A DNA stretch of 64,000 nt from assembly GCF_006716765.1 (NCBI RefSeq), contig NZ_VFPO01000001.1, positions 930,001 through 994,000 on the forward strand. The letters are read 5' to 3'. The notes below the pieces were generated by a model. It did not search any database, was not told the origin of the DNA, and worked only from the letters and a program-made list of their open reading frames with translations. Below are positions 42,703 through 54,338 of this stretch, in pieces. The first letter of the stretch is position 1. The number at the start of each line of letters is the position of its first letter. The DNA is from Actinomadura hallensis (GTDB lineage: Bacteria > Actinomycetota > Actinomycetes > Streptosporangiales > Streptosporangiaceae). The translations under genes were made by a program, and so were the position numbers.

Positions 42703-43578
42703 TCAGTGACGCGCGGCCGCCGCGGGCGACTCCTGGGTGGGCGACGGGGACGAGCCCGACTGGGTCGGCTCGGCACCCGGCGACTCCTCAGCACCCGGCG
42801 ACTCTTCGGTGCCCGGCGAGGCCGGGGCCGTGTTCGCGGGCGTGACCAGCGGGTAGGTGCTGTACTCCTCCTGCTGCAGGAGGAGCGGCACCTTGAACTC
42901 CACGGTGCCCGCCTTCTCGAACTGCATCCGCAGCGTGATGGGGCCGCCGGGCTGCAGGTTCGGGTCCTTGAGCCCGTTCAGCACCACCACGGGCGCGCCC
43001 CCCTCGGTCGGCGGAGGGGCGCTCACCGTCGGGCCGGGCGTGTTCTCCGACGTCGGGCTGGTCGTCGGCTCGGCGGTGGAGCCCCGTCCGGTCGGCTCCG
43101 GCGTCGCGGCACCGGTCGGCTCCTCCGTCTCCGGCCGGGTCGGCTGCGCCGGGGACTCGGGACCGGGCGTGACCGTCGCGCCGCCGTGGAGCATGACCAG
43201 GCTGCCCGCCCCGTCCGGCGCCGCGGGCGGGAGCGTGACCCCGCCCCCCTGGATCATCGCGGAGTCGAACTGCGGGGAGCTGACGGAGACGAGCCGGTCC
43301 TGCCGGTCCTGCACCTGGTTGACCAGCGCGCCGTAGAGGGGCAGCGACATCCCCTGGGTGAGCGCCTCACCCGGCTTCGGGCCCAGCACGAACATGTTGC
43401 GCAGCTCGACCTGCGGGGCGTTGTCGTCCAGCGGGACCGACACGTTGACGCCCTCGGTCAGGCGGGTCGGAGCGGCGGACTGCGCGTCAAAGCCGGCGCC
43501 GCAGCCGGAGATCACCGGCGCGATGGCGACGGCGCCCGCGACGGCGAGCGCGACCATTCGACGGCTAGTTCGGATCAC
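42703..43578 (-). CDS. LpqE-like secreted lipoprotein
   Basis: A protein of 291 aa with a lipoprotein signal: basic start, hydrophobic core and lipobox VISGC (Cys at about residue 26). A beta-rich domain follows (SVPLDDNAPQVELRNMFVLG) and later VVLNGLKDPNLQPGGPITL, split by a Pro/Thr/Glu insert, with another Pro/Glu/Ser tail. LpqE (Rv3584) lies near carD in mycobacteria, matching this locus. Role in the envelope unknown. Confidence 0.75.
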   Translation of the reverse strand: MIRTSRRMVALAVAGAVAIAPVISGCGAGFDAQSAAPTRLTEGVNVSVPLDDNAPQVELRNMFVLGPKPGEALTQGMSLPLYGALVNQVQDRQDRLVSVSSPQFDSAMIQGGGVTLPPAAPDGAGSLVMLHGGATVTPGPESPAQPTRPETEEPTGAATPEPTGRGSTAEPTTSPTSENTPGPTVSAPPPTEGGAPVVVLNGLKDPNLQPGGPITLRMQFEKAGTVEFKVPLLLQQEEYSTYPLVTPANTAPASPGTEESPGAEESPGAEPTQSGSSPSPTQESPAAAARH

Positions 43579-43775
43579 GGCGTCGGTCTCCTCGCGAAAG
43601 TGTCGTCAGCAACGTGGCGTTAAGAGTTGTGGAGTGGCGCGAGATACGCCAGGGGAAGCGTAGCGAGGTCCGGTCGCCACTCCCTCCCCGGGGTACCCGA
43701 CACGCCCGGAACCGGATCAGGTTCCGCCCGGCCGGGCCCTGCCGGGCCGTCGGACGGACCTGTCGGACGGACCTC

Positions 43776-44558
43776 TCAGCCGGACCGGAGCGCCCGCACC
43801 TTCTCGGTCAGCTCCGGGCCCGCCCGGGGCGCGTGGACGACCTCGGCGACCACGCCGTCCGGCTGCACGAACACGACGGTGATCCCGCCCTCCGCCGAGC
43901 CGGGGGCGGGCGCGTACGCCTCGGCGAGCACGCCCTCCCGGTCCTCGAGGAGGATCGGCCTGCCGTAGTGGGCGGTGTCCGCGCACGCCTTCAGTTCCTT
44001 CAGGGACGTCCCCTTCTCGCCGCCGGCGGGACGCGGGTCGGCGACCAGCCAGAAGTTCATCACGTTGTCCTGCGTCCTGCCCGCGAGCTCCGCGATCACA
44101 CCTTCGCACTCGTACCCGGGCGGGACGATGCCGATCACCCCGGGACGCAGGTCGCGCAGCGGGGCGGGCGTGCGGTCCCCGGACGCCGTGCGCCCTCCGG
44201 AGATCACGTCGACGGTGCCGTCCGGGAGGAGCCCGCCGACCTTCCCCGAACTCGCGGACGGGCGGGGTGCGAGCTTGGCCGTCGGCGGCCGCGGCGCGGG
44301 CTTCGGCCCGAACGCGGTCATCAGGGCGCCGCCGATCAGCGCGAACAGCAGCGCGGCGGTGATCAGCGGGACGGCGATCCCGAACCGGGTCAGCGGGCGG
44401 GTGAGGCGGCGCACCTTCTGCCGGCGCCTGCGCCGGCGCTCCTCGCGCCGGTACGCGAGCATGTCGCGCTCCAGCTCGCGTGCGTCGTCGGGCACCACGA
44501 CGTCAACGCGGGGAAGCCCGTATTCGTCGGGCTCCGGGTCGTCGCCGTCCGGCCTCAC
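43776..44558 (-). CDS. Single-pass membrane protein of unknown function
   Basis: A protein of 260 aa: acidic cytoplasmic N-terminus, Arg-rich stretch (RREERRRRRRQKVRR), one membrane helix (about residues 65-87), then an extracytoplasmic domain ending VVFVQPDGVVAEVVHAP, which could be a small alpha/beta (thioredoxin-like) fold with two Cys (YECEGV, KACAD). GTG 44558 is preceded by GGAGGGAGGTG. Located between lpqE-like and carD genes, all on the minus strand until carD. Confidence 0.6.
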   Translation of the reverse strand: MRPDGDDPEPDEYGLPRVDVVVPDDARELERDMLAYRREERRRRRRQKVRRLTRPLTRFGIAVPLITAALLFALIGGALMTAFGPKPAPRPPTAKLAPRPSASSGKVGGLLPDGTVDVISGGRTASGDRTPAPLRDLRPGVIGIVPPGYECEGVIAELAGRTQDNVMNFWLVADPRPAGGEKGTSLKELKACADTAHYGRPILLEDREGVLAEAYAPAPGSAEGGITVVFVQPDGVVAEVVHAPRAGPELTEKVRALRSG

Positions 44559-44594
44559 GCCGCACCTCCCTCCGGCAACGCCGACGCTCTCCAC

Positions 44595-45170
44595 GGTCCC
44601 GGGCCGTCATCCTCCCGGACCACCGTCCCACCGAACCGGCCGTTCCGTCCCACCCGCCCGCCATTTCGGCGGACCGGTCCGGCGGACCTGCTCGGCGGCC
44701 AGGGGCCGCAAGAGCCCCGGCCGAGGGCCCGCCGGGTCGGAAGGCCCGTGTCGGAGGGCCGTCGCGGCGTCGCCACGGGTCGTCCCGGCTGCGGCATCGG
44801 GGCCGGAGGCGTCCTGCCGGGACGGTTCCCGGGGACTGCCGTCCCATTCGCTTCCCTACGGGCGATTCGTACCCGCGGCGCTCGCGGAGCTCACCTGAAG
44901 TCCCGTTCTCACCCCGATGCCGGCGCTCACGGGGTCGGCCCTGCGAGCGCGGGGCGGCGCTCGTCCCGCTCATTCCAAGTATGGGTCGCGGCGACTTGCC
45001 GGGCGAGGTGCTTGTGTCGCGCACGCCGGACCGGTATGGAGCGGACCATGGGATCGCGGTGCCGTCTCGGCTACCCTGGGTGGAGGGGAACTGGACGGCG
45101 ATGCACCGATAAAGGGCTTTGTCAATACCCCAATATGCAGCTTGACCTGCGCATATGCCCGTAAGGCCGG
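44595..45170. other. Long intergenic region upstream of carD, no gene seen
   Basis: Nearly 600 bp without a convincing coding frame: frames are open in all directions through GC bias. Composition falls toward carD, with an AT-richer stretch at 45110-45170. In relatives ispD lies just after carD, but no trace of it is seen here. Confidence 0.5.
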
Positions 45171-45199
45171 TTCAGCCACACCGGTTTACGTGGTACCCT
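45171..45199 (+). promoter_or_regulatory. Candidate carD promoter
   Basis: TTCAGC (45171-45176), 17-bp spacer, TACCCT (45194-45199). The -10 fits TAnnnT; the -35 is weak, as is common in actinomycetes. It predicts a short leader before the carD ATG at 45227. Confidence 0.4.
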
Positions 45200-45226
45200 G
45201 GTTCTAGCGGAAGGGGTACTTGTCAC

Positions 45227-45709
45227 ATGACTTTCCAGGTCGGCGACACCGTCGTCTACCCCCACCATGGGGCTGCTCGGATCGAGGCCATCGAGACTCG
45301 CACCATCAAAGGTGAGGAAAAGACCTATCTGGTCTTGAAGGTCGACAAGGGCGACCTGACAGTGCAGGTTCCGGTCGAGAACGTCGAGGACGTGGGCGTC
45401 CGCGACGTCGTCGGCCAGGAGGGCCTGGAGAAGGTGTTCGAGGTGCTGCGCGCCCCCTACACCGAGGAACCCACCAACTGGTCGCGCCGGTACAAGGCGA
45501 ATCTGGAGAAGCTCGCCTCCGGTGACGTGAACAAGGTGGCCGAGGTCGTTCGTGATCTGTGGCGGCGCGACAAGGAGCGCGGCCTGTCGGCGGGTGAGAA
45601 GCGCATGCTCGCCAAGGCGCGCCAGATTCTGGTCAGCGAACTCGCGCTCGCGGAGAAGACCAACGAGGACAAGGCGGAGGCCCTGCTCGACGAGGTTCTG
45701 GCCAGCTGA
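45227..45709 (+). CDS. carD: RNA polymerase-binding transcription factor CarD
   Basis: A protein of 160 aa: N-terminal RNAP-interaction Tudor-like domain ([21 protein letters not shown]) and C-terminal helical DNA-binding domain with the conserved Trp region ([32 protein letters not shown]). It stabilises the open promoter complex. Essential in mycobacteria. Followed after 14 bp by ispF. Confidence 0.95.
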   Translation: MTFQVGDTVVYPHHGAARIEAIETRTIKGEEKTYLVLKVDKGDLTVQVPVENVEDVGVRDVVGQEGLEKVFEVLRAPYTEEPTNWSRRYKANLEKLASGDVNKVAEVVRDLWRRDKERGLSAGEKRMLAKARQILVSELALAEKTNEDKAEALLDEVLAS

Positions 45710-45723
45710 ACCGGCCGGACGAA

Positions 45724-46215
45724 TTGAGCACACGGCTTCCACGGGTGGGCGTCGGCACCGACGTCCACCCGTTCTCGTCCGAGCCTCGCGCCCTATGGGT
45801 GGCGGGGCTCGAATGGCCCGGCGAAGGCCCCGGCCTCACCGGCCATTCCGACGGTGACGTCGCCGCGCACGCCGCCTGCGACGCTCTCCTGTCGGCCTGC
45901 GGCCTGGGCGACCTCGGTTCCGTCTTCGGTACCGCCGACCCACGCTGGTCCGGCGCGTCCGGAACCGCCCTCCTCGGAGAGGTGGCCCGACTCGTCCGCG
46001 AGGCCGGCTTCACCATCGGCAACGTCGCGATCCAGGTCATCGGCAACCGGCCCAAGATCGGCAAACGGCGCTCGGAGGCCGAGAAGGTCCTGACCGAGGC
46101 CGTGGGCGGTGCCCCCGTCACCATCACTGCCACCACGACCGACGGCCTGGGCCTGACCGGCCGAGGCGAAGGCCTGGCCGCCATCGCCACCGCCCTCGTC
46201 CTCCCCAACGCCTGA
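45724..46215 (+). CDS. ispF: 2-C-methyl-D-erythritol 2,4-cyclodiphosphate synthase
   Basis: A protein of 163 aa. Zn ligands Asp13 and His15 in GTDVHPF and the following His in TGHSDGD are present, and [16 protein letters not shown] C-terminal motifs. MEP pathway for isoprenoids. The start is TTG (45724) or a CTG just upstream, since no ATG or GTG is available. IspD, normally between carD and ispF, is absent here. Confidence 0.93.
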   Translation: MSTRLPRVGVGTDVHPFSSEPRALWVAGLEWPGEGPGLTGHSDGDVAAHAACDALLSACGLGDLGSVFGTADPRWSGASGTALLGEVARLVREAGFTIGNVAIQVIGNRPKIGKRRSEAEKVLTEAVGGAPVTITATTTDGLGLTGRGEGLAAIATALVLPNA

Positions 46216-46301
46216 TTGGTCAACCCGGCCTGCAGCCTGTCGGTTCCGGGCGGGTGGATTGTGGACGGGGCGGTGCCCTACCTGTCCGGCGGGTGTCGGC
46301 G

Positions 46302-47519
46302 TCAGGGGAGGGGTGGGCGGATCGTGCCGGTCACCTCGCCGAGGGTGATGCGGGAGCCGGAGACGCCGGGGGCCTGGGCGCGGATGGTCACGGTGTCGCC
46401 GTCGTCCAGGAAGGTGCGTTTGGTCCCGTCGTCGAGTTCCAGGGGCTCGCGGCCGTTCCAGGTGAGTTCCAGCAGGCAGCCGTACTGGTCGCGTTCGGGG
46501 CCCGAGACCGTCCCGGAGGCGAACAGGTCACCGGTGCGCAGTGGGGCGCCGTTGACCGTGGCGTGGGCCAGTTGCTGCGGTGGCGTCCAGTACATCGACG
46601 CGAACCTGGGCCTGGAGGCGACCTGGTCGTTGATGAGGACCTCCAGATGCAGGTCCAGGCCCCAGGGTTCCTCGCACTGCAGGTAGGGGAACGGCACCGG
46701 GTCCTGGACGGGCGAGGGCACCCGGGCGGCCTCCAGTGCGGCGAGCGGCACGACCCACGACGAGACCGACGTCGCGAACGACTTGCCGAGGAACGGGCCG
46801 AGCGGCTGCGACTCCCATGCCTGCAGGTCCCGCGCGCTCCAGTCGTTCACCAGCACGAACCCGAACACGTGGTCGCGGAACGACCCGACCGGGACGCGGC
46901 GCCCCGCGACCGACGGAACCCCGACCACGAACCCGACCTCCGCCTCGAAGTCGAGTCGCAGCGACGGCCCGAACGACGGCTCCGAGTCGCCGGGCGACCT
47001 GCGCTGCCCGCAGGGCCGGATGATCGGCGTCCCCGACCTGTACACCGTGCCGGAGCGGCCGTGGTAGGCGACGGGAAGCCGTTTCCAGTTGGGCGTCAGC
47101 GGATCCCCCTGCGGCCGGAACATCCGGCCCGTGTTCGCGGCGTGGTGCTCGGAGGAGAAGAAGTCGACGAAGTCGGCCACCTCGAACGGCCGCAGCAGCT
47201 CCACCTCCGCGACGGGGATCAGGTGCGGCTCCACCTGCTCGCGGTACGACTCGTCCGTCAGGAGCTCGGTGAGACGGGCGCGGTTGGCCTCCCAGGCGGG
47301 ACGGCCCGCCACCATGAAGGCGTTCAGCGAGCCCGAGGCGAAGTAGCGGCGGTCGTCCACGAGACCCGCGGCGGACAGCTCCGCCAGGTCGAGGACGTAC
47401 TCGCCGATGGCCACACCGACGCGGGGCAGTTCCCCCGGCCGCGAGAACACCCCGTACGGCAGGTTCTCGACGCCGAAGCCATCGTTCTCGTTGACCTCAA
47501 CCCACGTATCGGTCGTCAT
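46302..47519 (-). CDS. fahA: Fumarylacetoacetase
   Basis: A protein of 405 aa with the FAH fold: N-terminal SH3-like part, then FFSSEHHAANTGRMFRP, YHGRSGTVYRSG (catalytic His region) and a metal site including E in DFEAEVGFVVG. It hydrolyses fumarylacetoacetate to fumarate and acetoacetate, the last step of tyrosine and phenylalanine catabolism. Its start overlaps the stop of the upstream gene (4 bp). Confidence 0.92.
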   Translation of the reverse strand: MTTDTWVEVNENDGFGVENLPYGVFSRPGELPRVGVAIGEYVLDLAELSAAGLVDDRRYFASGSLNAFMVAGRPAWEANRARLTELLTDESYREQVEPHLIPVAEVELLRPFEVADFVDFFSSEHHAANTGRMFRPQGDPLTPNWKRLPVAYHGRSGTVYRSGTPIIRPCGQRRSPGDSEPSFGPSLRLDFEAEVGFVVGVPSVAGRRVPVGSFRDHVFGFVLVNDWSARDLQAWESQPLGPFLGKSFATSVSSWVVPLAALEAARVPSPVQDPVPFPYLQCEEPWGLDLHLEVLINDQVASRPRFASMYWTPPQQLAHATVNGAPLRTGDLFASGTVSGPERDQYGCLLELTWNGREPLELDDGTKRTFLDDGDTVTIRAQAPGVSGSRITLGEVTGTIRPPLP

Positions 47520-48451
47520 GAAGATCTATCTTCCCCAGTGTCCGGCCTTTTGATCAGCCCCGCGGCCGCGAGATCACGCCGGGCCGCGCGGACGTCCGGT
47601 GCGCCGAACGCGACGAGAAGCCCGCGGGTCGCCCGTACCTCCCGGCCGGGCAGGCTCCGCAGTTCGCGGACGATGCCGGAGGCGTCCGTGCGTTCCAGGG
47701 CATGGCGCACGTCGTGCTCAGGCGCCCCGGCCGCCGCGCAGGCCGTGGCCAGGAGGACGTTCAGCAGCCCGTGACCGGACGCGTTCCGCACGGCGTGACC
47801 GGGACCTCCCGCGCAGATGAACGGCAGATCGCGTTGGGCGCAGGCGGTGATGAACGCGGCCAGCGCGTCCGTTCCCGGGACGTCGGCGGCGCGTAGGCCC
47901 TCCACGCGGTACTTCGCGCCCAGCGTGGGCCCGTCGGCGGTCATCGAACCGGTCGCCGTCGGTTCGGTCGCCGTCTGTTCCGCGGCGGCCTGTTCCGCGG
48001 AGACAGAGCGGGCCGCGGCGATGCGGTCGAGTGCGTGCAGCCATCCGGCCGCGCGGTGCACCTCGATGTGCGTCGGCACGCCGGAGGGGAGCCGCGCGAT
48101 CATCACGGCGGCGGCCCGCGCCTGGTCGGCGTCCCGCGGCAGGGCGATCTCCACCGAGGACGGCCGCACGCGCGGTTCGGCACGGACGGCGTCCAGCGCC
48201 TGGGGCAGCTCCTCGACGCCGGTGTCGGCTACGACGCCGAGGTCGAGGAGATCTTCGGGGACGAGGTGCGTCCGGAGTTCGGCGAACCGCGACGCGGGGC
48301 ACAGGAACCGGCCGACGAGCGGAGACGCGTCCGCCCGGAAGGAACCGGTGTGGGAGGCGGCCCTGTGGGCGGACAGGGCCTCGTCCATCGGGGCGTGTTG
48401 CGGCGGGAAGAGCGCGGCGTCGTCGAGGAGCCGAGCGAATAGGGCGCTCAT
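47516..48451 (-). CDS. Conserved-looking unknown protein coupled to fumarylacetoacetase
   Basis: A protein of 311 aa, soluble, alpha/beta by eye (VEIALPRDADQARAAAVMIARL; FICAGGPGHAVRNASGHGLLNVLLA). No known domain recognised. Ala/Glu/Thr insert around residues 150-175 (again duplicated pentamers AEQTA, TEPTA). It is translationally coupled to fahA, so a role in homogentisate or maleylacetoacetate metabolism is plausible. Confidence 0.65.
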   Translation of the reverse strand: MSALFARLLDDAALFPPQHAPMDEALSAHRAASHTGSFRADASPLVGRFLCPASRFAELRTHLVPEDLLDLGVVADTGVEELPQALDAVRAEPRVRPSSVEIALPRDADQARAAAVMIARLPSGVPTHIEVHRAAGWLHALDRIAAARSVSAEQAAAEQTATEPTATGSMTADGPTLGAKYRVEGLRAADVPGTDALAAFITACAQRDLPFICAGGPGHAVRNASGHGLLNVLLATACAAAGAPEHDVRHALERTDASGIVRELRSLPGREVRATRGLLVAFGAPDVRAARRDLAAAGLIKRPDTGEDRSS

Positions 48452-48521
48452 GCCCGGTTCAGTACCCCTTGGGCGTCCCGGCTCACGCCGCTCGGCGACC
48501 CCGGCGCGAACCGGCCGCGGG

Positions 48522-49796
48522 TCAGTCCACGGGCGGCGTGGGGCCGCTGCGGAAGCTGCTGGACGGCGGGGGGTTCCAGTCCTCGGCGGTCTCGTCGTCC
48601 TGGCGGCCGGCCCGCGCGTCGCCTCCGAGCGGCCGGTCGTGGTCGCCTGCGTCGGGGTCCTCGGCCCGGTCGGACGGCGGCGTGTCGTGCTCCTCCTCGT
48701 CCGCGCCGAGCAGCGCGGGCATCACGATGTCGGGGCGGGTGGTGGACGCGACCGGGCGCTCGTCATCGGCGTCGTCGCGGTCCCGGCCGCGCACCAGCTC
48801 CACGTCCGTCGGGAGCAGCGCGGGCGGGGAGGGCCGGGGCTCTGGGGCGGGCTCGGGGACGGGGCGCGGCTCCGGCAGGGCGTCCAGCGGTGGTGCCGGT
48901 TCCGACGACAGGCCCTCGTACTTCTCGTGGTCGGCGGGCCGCGGGGCGCCCGGATCGTCCGCGGCGGGCTCGAACTCGGCGGGGCCCTGAGGCTCTGCGT
49001 GCGCTTGCGGCTCCACGTGGGCTTGGCGCGCGGTCTCCTCTGCGTCGGGCCTTCGCTCCTCCGCGCGGTGGGTCGGCTCGTCCGGCCGGGGAGCGGGCTC
49101 CTGGAAGGGGATAAGCGGCTCCTGCTCGGGCTCGGGATCGTCCAGGAAGGCCAGAGGGGAGTCGGAGACGGGTCCGGCCGCGGTGGGCGCCTCCTCCTCG
49201 GCGTGCGCTTCACCCGTCGGTGCTCCCTCGGTCGGCGCCCCATCAGTCGGTGCCAGGACCGCAGGCTGTTCCGGGGCGGCCGGTTCGAGCACCTTGACGT
49301 GGCCGCGCTGCAGGTCGGCGGGAGCGGCCTCCTCCGTCGCGGGACGGGCGACGCGGATCTGCTTGAACATCGTCAGCCACAGCCACACGGCGATCACGAG
49401 CATGACGTGCGGGCCGATCGCGACCCCGGCCCGGACGGCGTCCTCGGGCACCGAGGCGAATCCCCAGACCGAGTGCTGGACCGAGAGCGCGGCGCCGCCG
49501 GCCACCAGGAGCAGCAGGAGCGCCCAGCGCAGCGCCCGCGTCCACCAGCGCGCGTTCCTGGTGACCACGAGGGAGAGGATCGTCATCGCGGTGAGCGTGT
49601 CCGCCATCGCCGGGTACAGCGGCGCCCAGCGGTCGCCGATCCCGCCGGCGACGGCGAGCTCGCGGAGCACGTCGTAGGTCAGCGCGAAGGCGCCGCCCGC
49701 CAGCGCGGCGACGATGAGGCCGGCGACGGCGGTGAGCAGCCGCCGCTGGACGGGCGTGTACCGGGGCCCGACGGGTCGCGTGGGATCAGATGGCAT
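48522..49796 (-). CDS. DUF2637 membrane protein with long acidic tail
   Basis: A protein of 424 aa. Four helices in the N-terminal 150 residues match the DUF2637 family of mobile-element and chromosomal actinomycete proteins (spdB-like). The remaining 270 residues are Pro/Glu/Ala/Asp-rich and disordered, with repeats of TDGAPTEGAPTGEA and PEPRPVPEPAPEPRP. ATG 49796. Family role sometimes plasmid spread or sporulation related; unknown here. Confidence 0.75.
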   Translation of the reverse strand: MPSDPTRPVGPRYTPVQRRLLTAVAGLIVAALAGGAFALTYDVLRELAVAGGIGDRWAPLYPAMADTLTAMTILSLVVTRNARWWTRALRWALLLLLVAGGAALSVQHSVWGFASVPEDAVRAGVAIGPHVMLVIAVWLWLTMFKQIRVARPATEEAAPADLQRGHVKVLEPAAPEQPAVLAPTDGAPTEGAPTGEAHAEEEAPTAAGPVSDSPLAFLDDPEPEQEPLIPFQEPAPRPDEPTHRAEERRPDAEETARQAHVEPQAHAEPQGPAEFEPAADDPGAPRPADHEKYEGLSSEPAPPLDALPEPRPVPEPAPEPRPSPPALLPTDVELVRGRDRDDADDERPVASTTRPDIVMPALLGADEEEHDTPPSDRAEDPDAGDHDRPLGGDARAGRQDDETAEDWNPPPSSSFRSGPTPPVD

Positions 49797-50053
49797 GACT
49801 CTCGTTCCGGGGGAAGGCGCCTGAGAAGGATCTCCAGGCGAGATTAGCCAGCCCGGACCGCGGCGGCTTCCCACTTACCTCTGATCACTTTCCGCTGTGC
49901 GTGATATGGGAGGAGACGTACCGTATGAACAACGAGTAGGACCGACGCGGGACCGACGCGGAAACGCGGCCGACAGCGCCAGGGAGGCCAACGATGCCGG
50001 ACGGCAGGACCATGGGCGAGATGTGGTCCCGGACGGCCGGATAGCGCGCGGCG

Positions 50054-50806
50054 GTGACGTTTCCCGAGGGACGGCTCGGCGAGCCGGTCCGGACGTTCGA
50101 GGGCCGGACCGGGGGACGCGGCGCGCCGGTGTGGCCGGCGCTGGTGCCGCCCGCCCTGGTGTCGCTGGCGTTGATCCCGCCGGCCATCGTGTATCTGCGC
50201 GACGGCGTGTGGTGGGCGGGCGTTCCGGCGCTGCTGCTGTCGATGGGCTGCGCGGCCGCGGCGGGCTGGATCGCGGGGCGCGACCGGCCGCGCACCGGCG
50301 CCAAGGTCGTGCACCTCTACACGAACGGCATCTCGGTCGCCGGCCCCGACGGCGTGGCCGCCTACGAGTGGGACGACTTAGTCTCCGTCACCGTGGCGGG
50401 GGTGCAGGAGGGCGGGCCGGACGGCCGGACCCGCTGGCGGTTCACGGTCGTCGCGGAGGACGGCAACGTCCTGCACCTCACCGATGACCTCCCGGACGTG
50501 CGCGAGCTCGGGGAGACCGTCGCCAGGGAGGTGACGGCCCGGCTCGTCCCGCGGCGCCTGGCGGAGGTGAAGGCGGGGGAACTCGTCCGTTTGGATCCCT
50601 TCACGGTCGACCTGGACGGCGTCGAGAAGGACGGCGAGCGGCTGCCCTGGGCCGCCGTCAAGGACGTCTCGATCGACAACGGGCTGGTGACGGTGCACGC
50701 GTGGGGCGGCCGCCCGGACCTGGTGGCCGTGGTCTCGCAGATGCCCGACGCGCTGGCGTTCGCCGCGCTCTGCCACCGGGTCAAGGACCTGACCGAACCT
50801 CCTTGA
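50054..50806 (+). CDS. Membrane-associated DUF6585-like protein
   Basis: A protein of 250 aa with two hydrophobic segments (about residues 30-48 and 52-72) followed by two PH-like beta-rich halves (HLYTNGISVAGPDGVAAYEWDDL and LVRLDPFTVDLDGVEKDGERLPW, a repeated HxDGI-type pattern). GTG start. Function unknown; the family label is moderately sure. Confidence 0.6.
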   Translation: MTFPEGRLGEPVRTFEGRTGGRGAPVWPALVPPALVSLALIPPAIVYLRDGVWWAGVPALLLSMGCAAAAGWIAGRDRPRTGAKVVHLYTNGISVAGPDGVAAYEWDDLVSVTVAGVQEGGPDGRTRWRFTVVAEDGNVLHLTDDLPDVRELGETVAREVTARLVPRRLAEVKAGELVRLDPFTVDLDGVEKDGERLPWAAVKDVSIDNGLVTVHAWGGRPDLVAVVSQMPDALAFAALCHRVKDLTEPP

Positions 50807-50922
50807 GAATTCTTCGCGCGGGATGTCGAGAACGCGTCCGCCGCTCCGATCTCCGGGTGACACCGTTACCGGTGAGAAGCGCAGCCACCGGTGAGAAGCG
50901 CAGCGGAAAGGACACCGAGCGA

Positions 50923-51284
50923 ATGAAGTACATGCTGCTGATCTACAACCGTCCGGGCTTCGTCGAGGAGCTGTCCCAACGCGAGCGCGAGGAGCTCTTC
51001 GGCGAGGTCGACACGATCATGAAGGAGCTCACCGAGTCGGGCGAGCTGGTCGGCGGGGAGGCGCTGGCCGACCCGTCCACGGCCAGGACCGTGCGGGAGA
51101 AGGACGGCCGGCCGGTCGTCACGGACGGGCCGTTCGTGGAGGCCAAGGAGCACTTCGCCGGGTACATCGCGATCGACTGCGAGTCCGTCGAGCGCGCCGT
51201 CGAGATCGCGTCCCGCTGGCCGGACGTGCGGTACGGAGGGCGGATGGAGGTCAGGGCGGTCATGGAGCGGTCCGGGACGGAGAT

Positions 51285-51288
<4 letters not shown>
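50923..51288 (+). CDS. YCII-related (DGPF) protein paired with an ECF sigma factor
   Basis: A protein of 121 aa with the YCII/dimeric ferredoxin-like fold and VTDGPFVEAKEHFAGY, the DGPF motif of proteins encoded beside ECF42 sigma factors. Its stop overlaps the sigma start (GTGA). Enzyme activity unknown. ATG 50923. Confidence 0.9.
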
Positions 51289-52721
<1,433 letters not shown>

Positions 52722-52804
52722 AACCGGGAGGCGCGCACGCCGGAACACGCGGCGGAACATGTGAGAGGACGCGACCTCCCGCGCCGATCCAATAACCTGT
52801 GCCC

Positions 52805-54211
52805 GTGAGTTTGCGCTTTTACGACACCGGTACACGCAGCGTCCGCACGTTCGAGCCCCTCGAGGAAGGCCGCGTGGGGATGTACGTGTGCGGTGCCACG
52901 CCGCAGGCATCACCCCACATCGGGCATCTGCGCTCGGGCGTGATCTACGACGTGCTGCTGCGCTGGCTGCGGGCGTCCGGGTACGAGGTGACCTTCGTCC
53001 GCAACGTCACCGACATCGACGACAAGATCATCCAGGTGGCGGCGGAGCAGGGCGTGCCGTGGTTCGCCGTCGCCGAGGGCAACCAGCGGCTCTTCACACG
53101 GGGCTACGACACGCTCGGCTGCCTGCCGCCGACCGTCGAGCCGCGCGCCACCGGGCACGTCCCCGAGATGATCGCCCTGATGCGCCGACTCATCGAGAAG
53201 GGCCACGCGTACGCGGCCGGCGGCGACGTGTACTTCGACGTCAAGTCGTGGGCCGACGAGTACGGCGCGCTGTCGAACCAGCGGCTGGAGAACATGCGGT
53301 CCGCCGGGGACACCCCCAACGAGGACGCGAAACGCGACCCGCGCGACTTCGCGCTGTGGAAAGGCGCCAAGCCCGGCGAGCCGTCGTGGGAGACGCCGTG
53401 GGGCCCCGGACGGCCCGGCTGGCACCTCGAGTGCTCGGCCATGGCGACCAAGTACCTCGGCCCCACGTTCGACATCCACGGCGGCGGCGTCGATCTGATC
53501 TTCCCGCACCACGAGAACGAGGTCGCCCAGTCCCGCGCGGCCGGTGACGGGTTCGCCCGCTACTGGCTGCACAACGGGCTGCTCACCGTGGACGGCGAGA
53601 AGATGAGCAAGTCGGTCGGCAACGTCGTGCTGCTTCCCGACCTGCTCGACCGGGCCCGTCCCGTCGAGGCGCGGTACTACCTGCTCTCGGCGCACTACCG
53701 GTCGCTGATGGACTACACCGACGCCGCCCTGGCCGAGGCCGTCTCCGCCTACCAGCGGATCGAGGGGTTCGTGACGCGGGCGTCCGAACTGGTCGGCGCG
53801 GAAGCACCGGCCGCCGAAGCCGGCGCCGTGCCCACGGCGTTCGCCGAGGCGATGAACGACGACCTGGGCGTCCCGCAGGCCCTCGCCGTGCTGCACGAGA
53901 CCGTCCGGGAGGGGAACGGCGCCCTCGCGTCCGGCGACCTCGACGCGGTCCGCGCCCGCCTGGCGGACGTCCGGGCCATGGCGGAGGTCCTCGGCATCGA
54001 CCCGCTGTCGCCGCAGTGGCGCCGCGCAGGCGAGGACGACCTGCGGCCCGTCGTGGACGCGCTCGTCTCCCTCGCCCTGGAGCAGCGCCAGGCCGCCCGC
54101 GCCCGCAAGGACTACGCCGCCGCCGACGCCATCCGCGACAGCCTGGCGGAGGCCGGGATCGTCGTCGAGGACACCCCGCAGGGCACCCGCTGGGAGCTGA
54201 AGCGCGGCTGA
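52805..54211 (+). CDS. cysS: Cysteinyl-tRNA synthetase
   Basis: A protein of 468 aa, class I synthetase. HIGH motif [14 protein letters not shown] motif [10 protein letters not shown], and Zn ligands Cys (MYVCGAT), Cys (HLECSA) and His (FPHHENE). GTG 52805 gives [12 protein letters not shown] 52799 is a slight extension. Followed by rlmB, the order seen in Rv3580c-Rv3579c. Confidence 0.95.
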   Translation: MSLRFYDTGTRSVRTFEPLEEGRVGMYVCGATPQASPHIGHLRSGVIYDVLLRWLRASGYEVTFVRNVTDIDDKIIQVAAEQGVPWFAVAEGNQRLFTRGYDTLGCLPPTVEPRATGHVPEMIALMRRLIEKGHAYAAGGDVYFDVKSWADEYGALSNQRLENMRSAGDTPNEDAKRDPRDFALWKGAKPGEPSWETPWGPGRPGWHLECSAMATKYLGPTFDIHGGGVDLIFPHHENEVAQSRAAGDGFARYWLHNGLLTVDGEKMSKSVGNVVLLPDLLDRARPVEARYYLLSAHYRSLMDYTDAALAEAVSAYQRIEGFVTRASELVGAEAPAAEAGAVPTAFAEAMNDDLGVPQALAVLHETVREGNGALASGDLDAVRARLADVRAMAEVLGIDPLSPQWRRAGEDDLRPVVDALVSLALEQRQAARARKDYAAADAIRDSLAEAGIVVEDTPQGTRWELKRG

Positions 54212-54338
54212 CCCCCTCCCCACGGGGGATAAAATCGAGCGTTCGCGGGGGTTCGCCGCCGTCCCGCCTGAAATCCGAGCCGCCCGGCGTCCGCGCGGGC
54301 GAGCGAGCCGCAACCGTCGCGAGGGGCGTACCGAGAAG

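Noticed and set aside
44480..45112. Frames in the region before carD, considered as a remnant of ispD
   Set aside because: No cytidylyltransferase motif or alignable segment on either strand.
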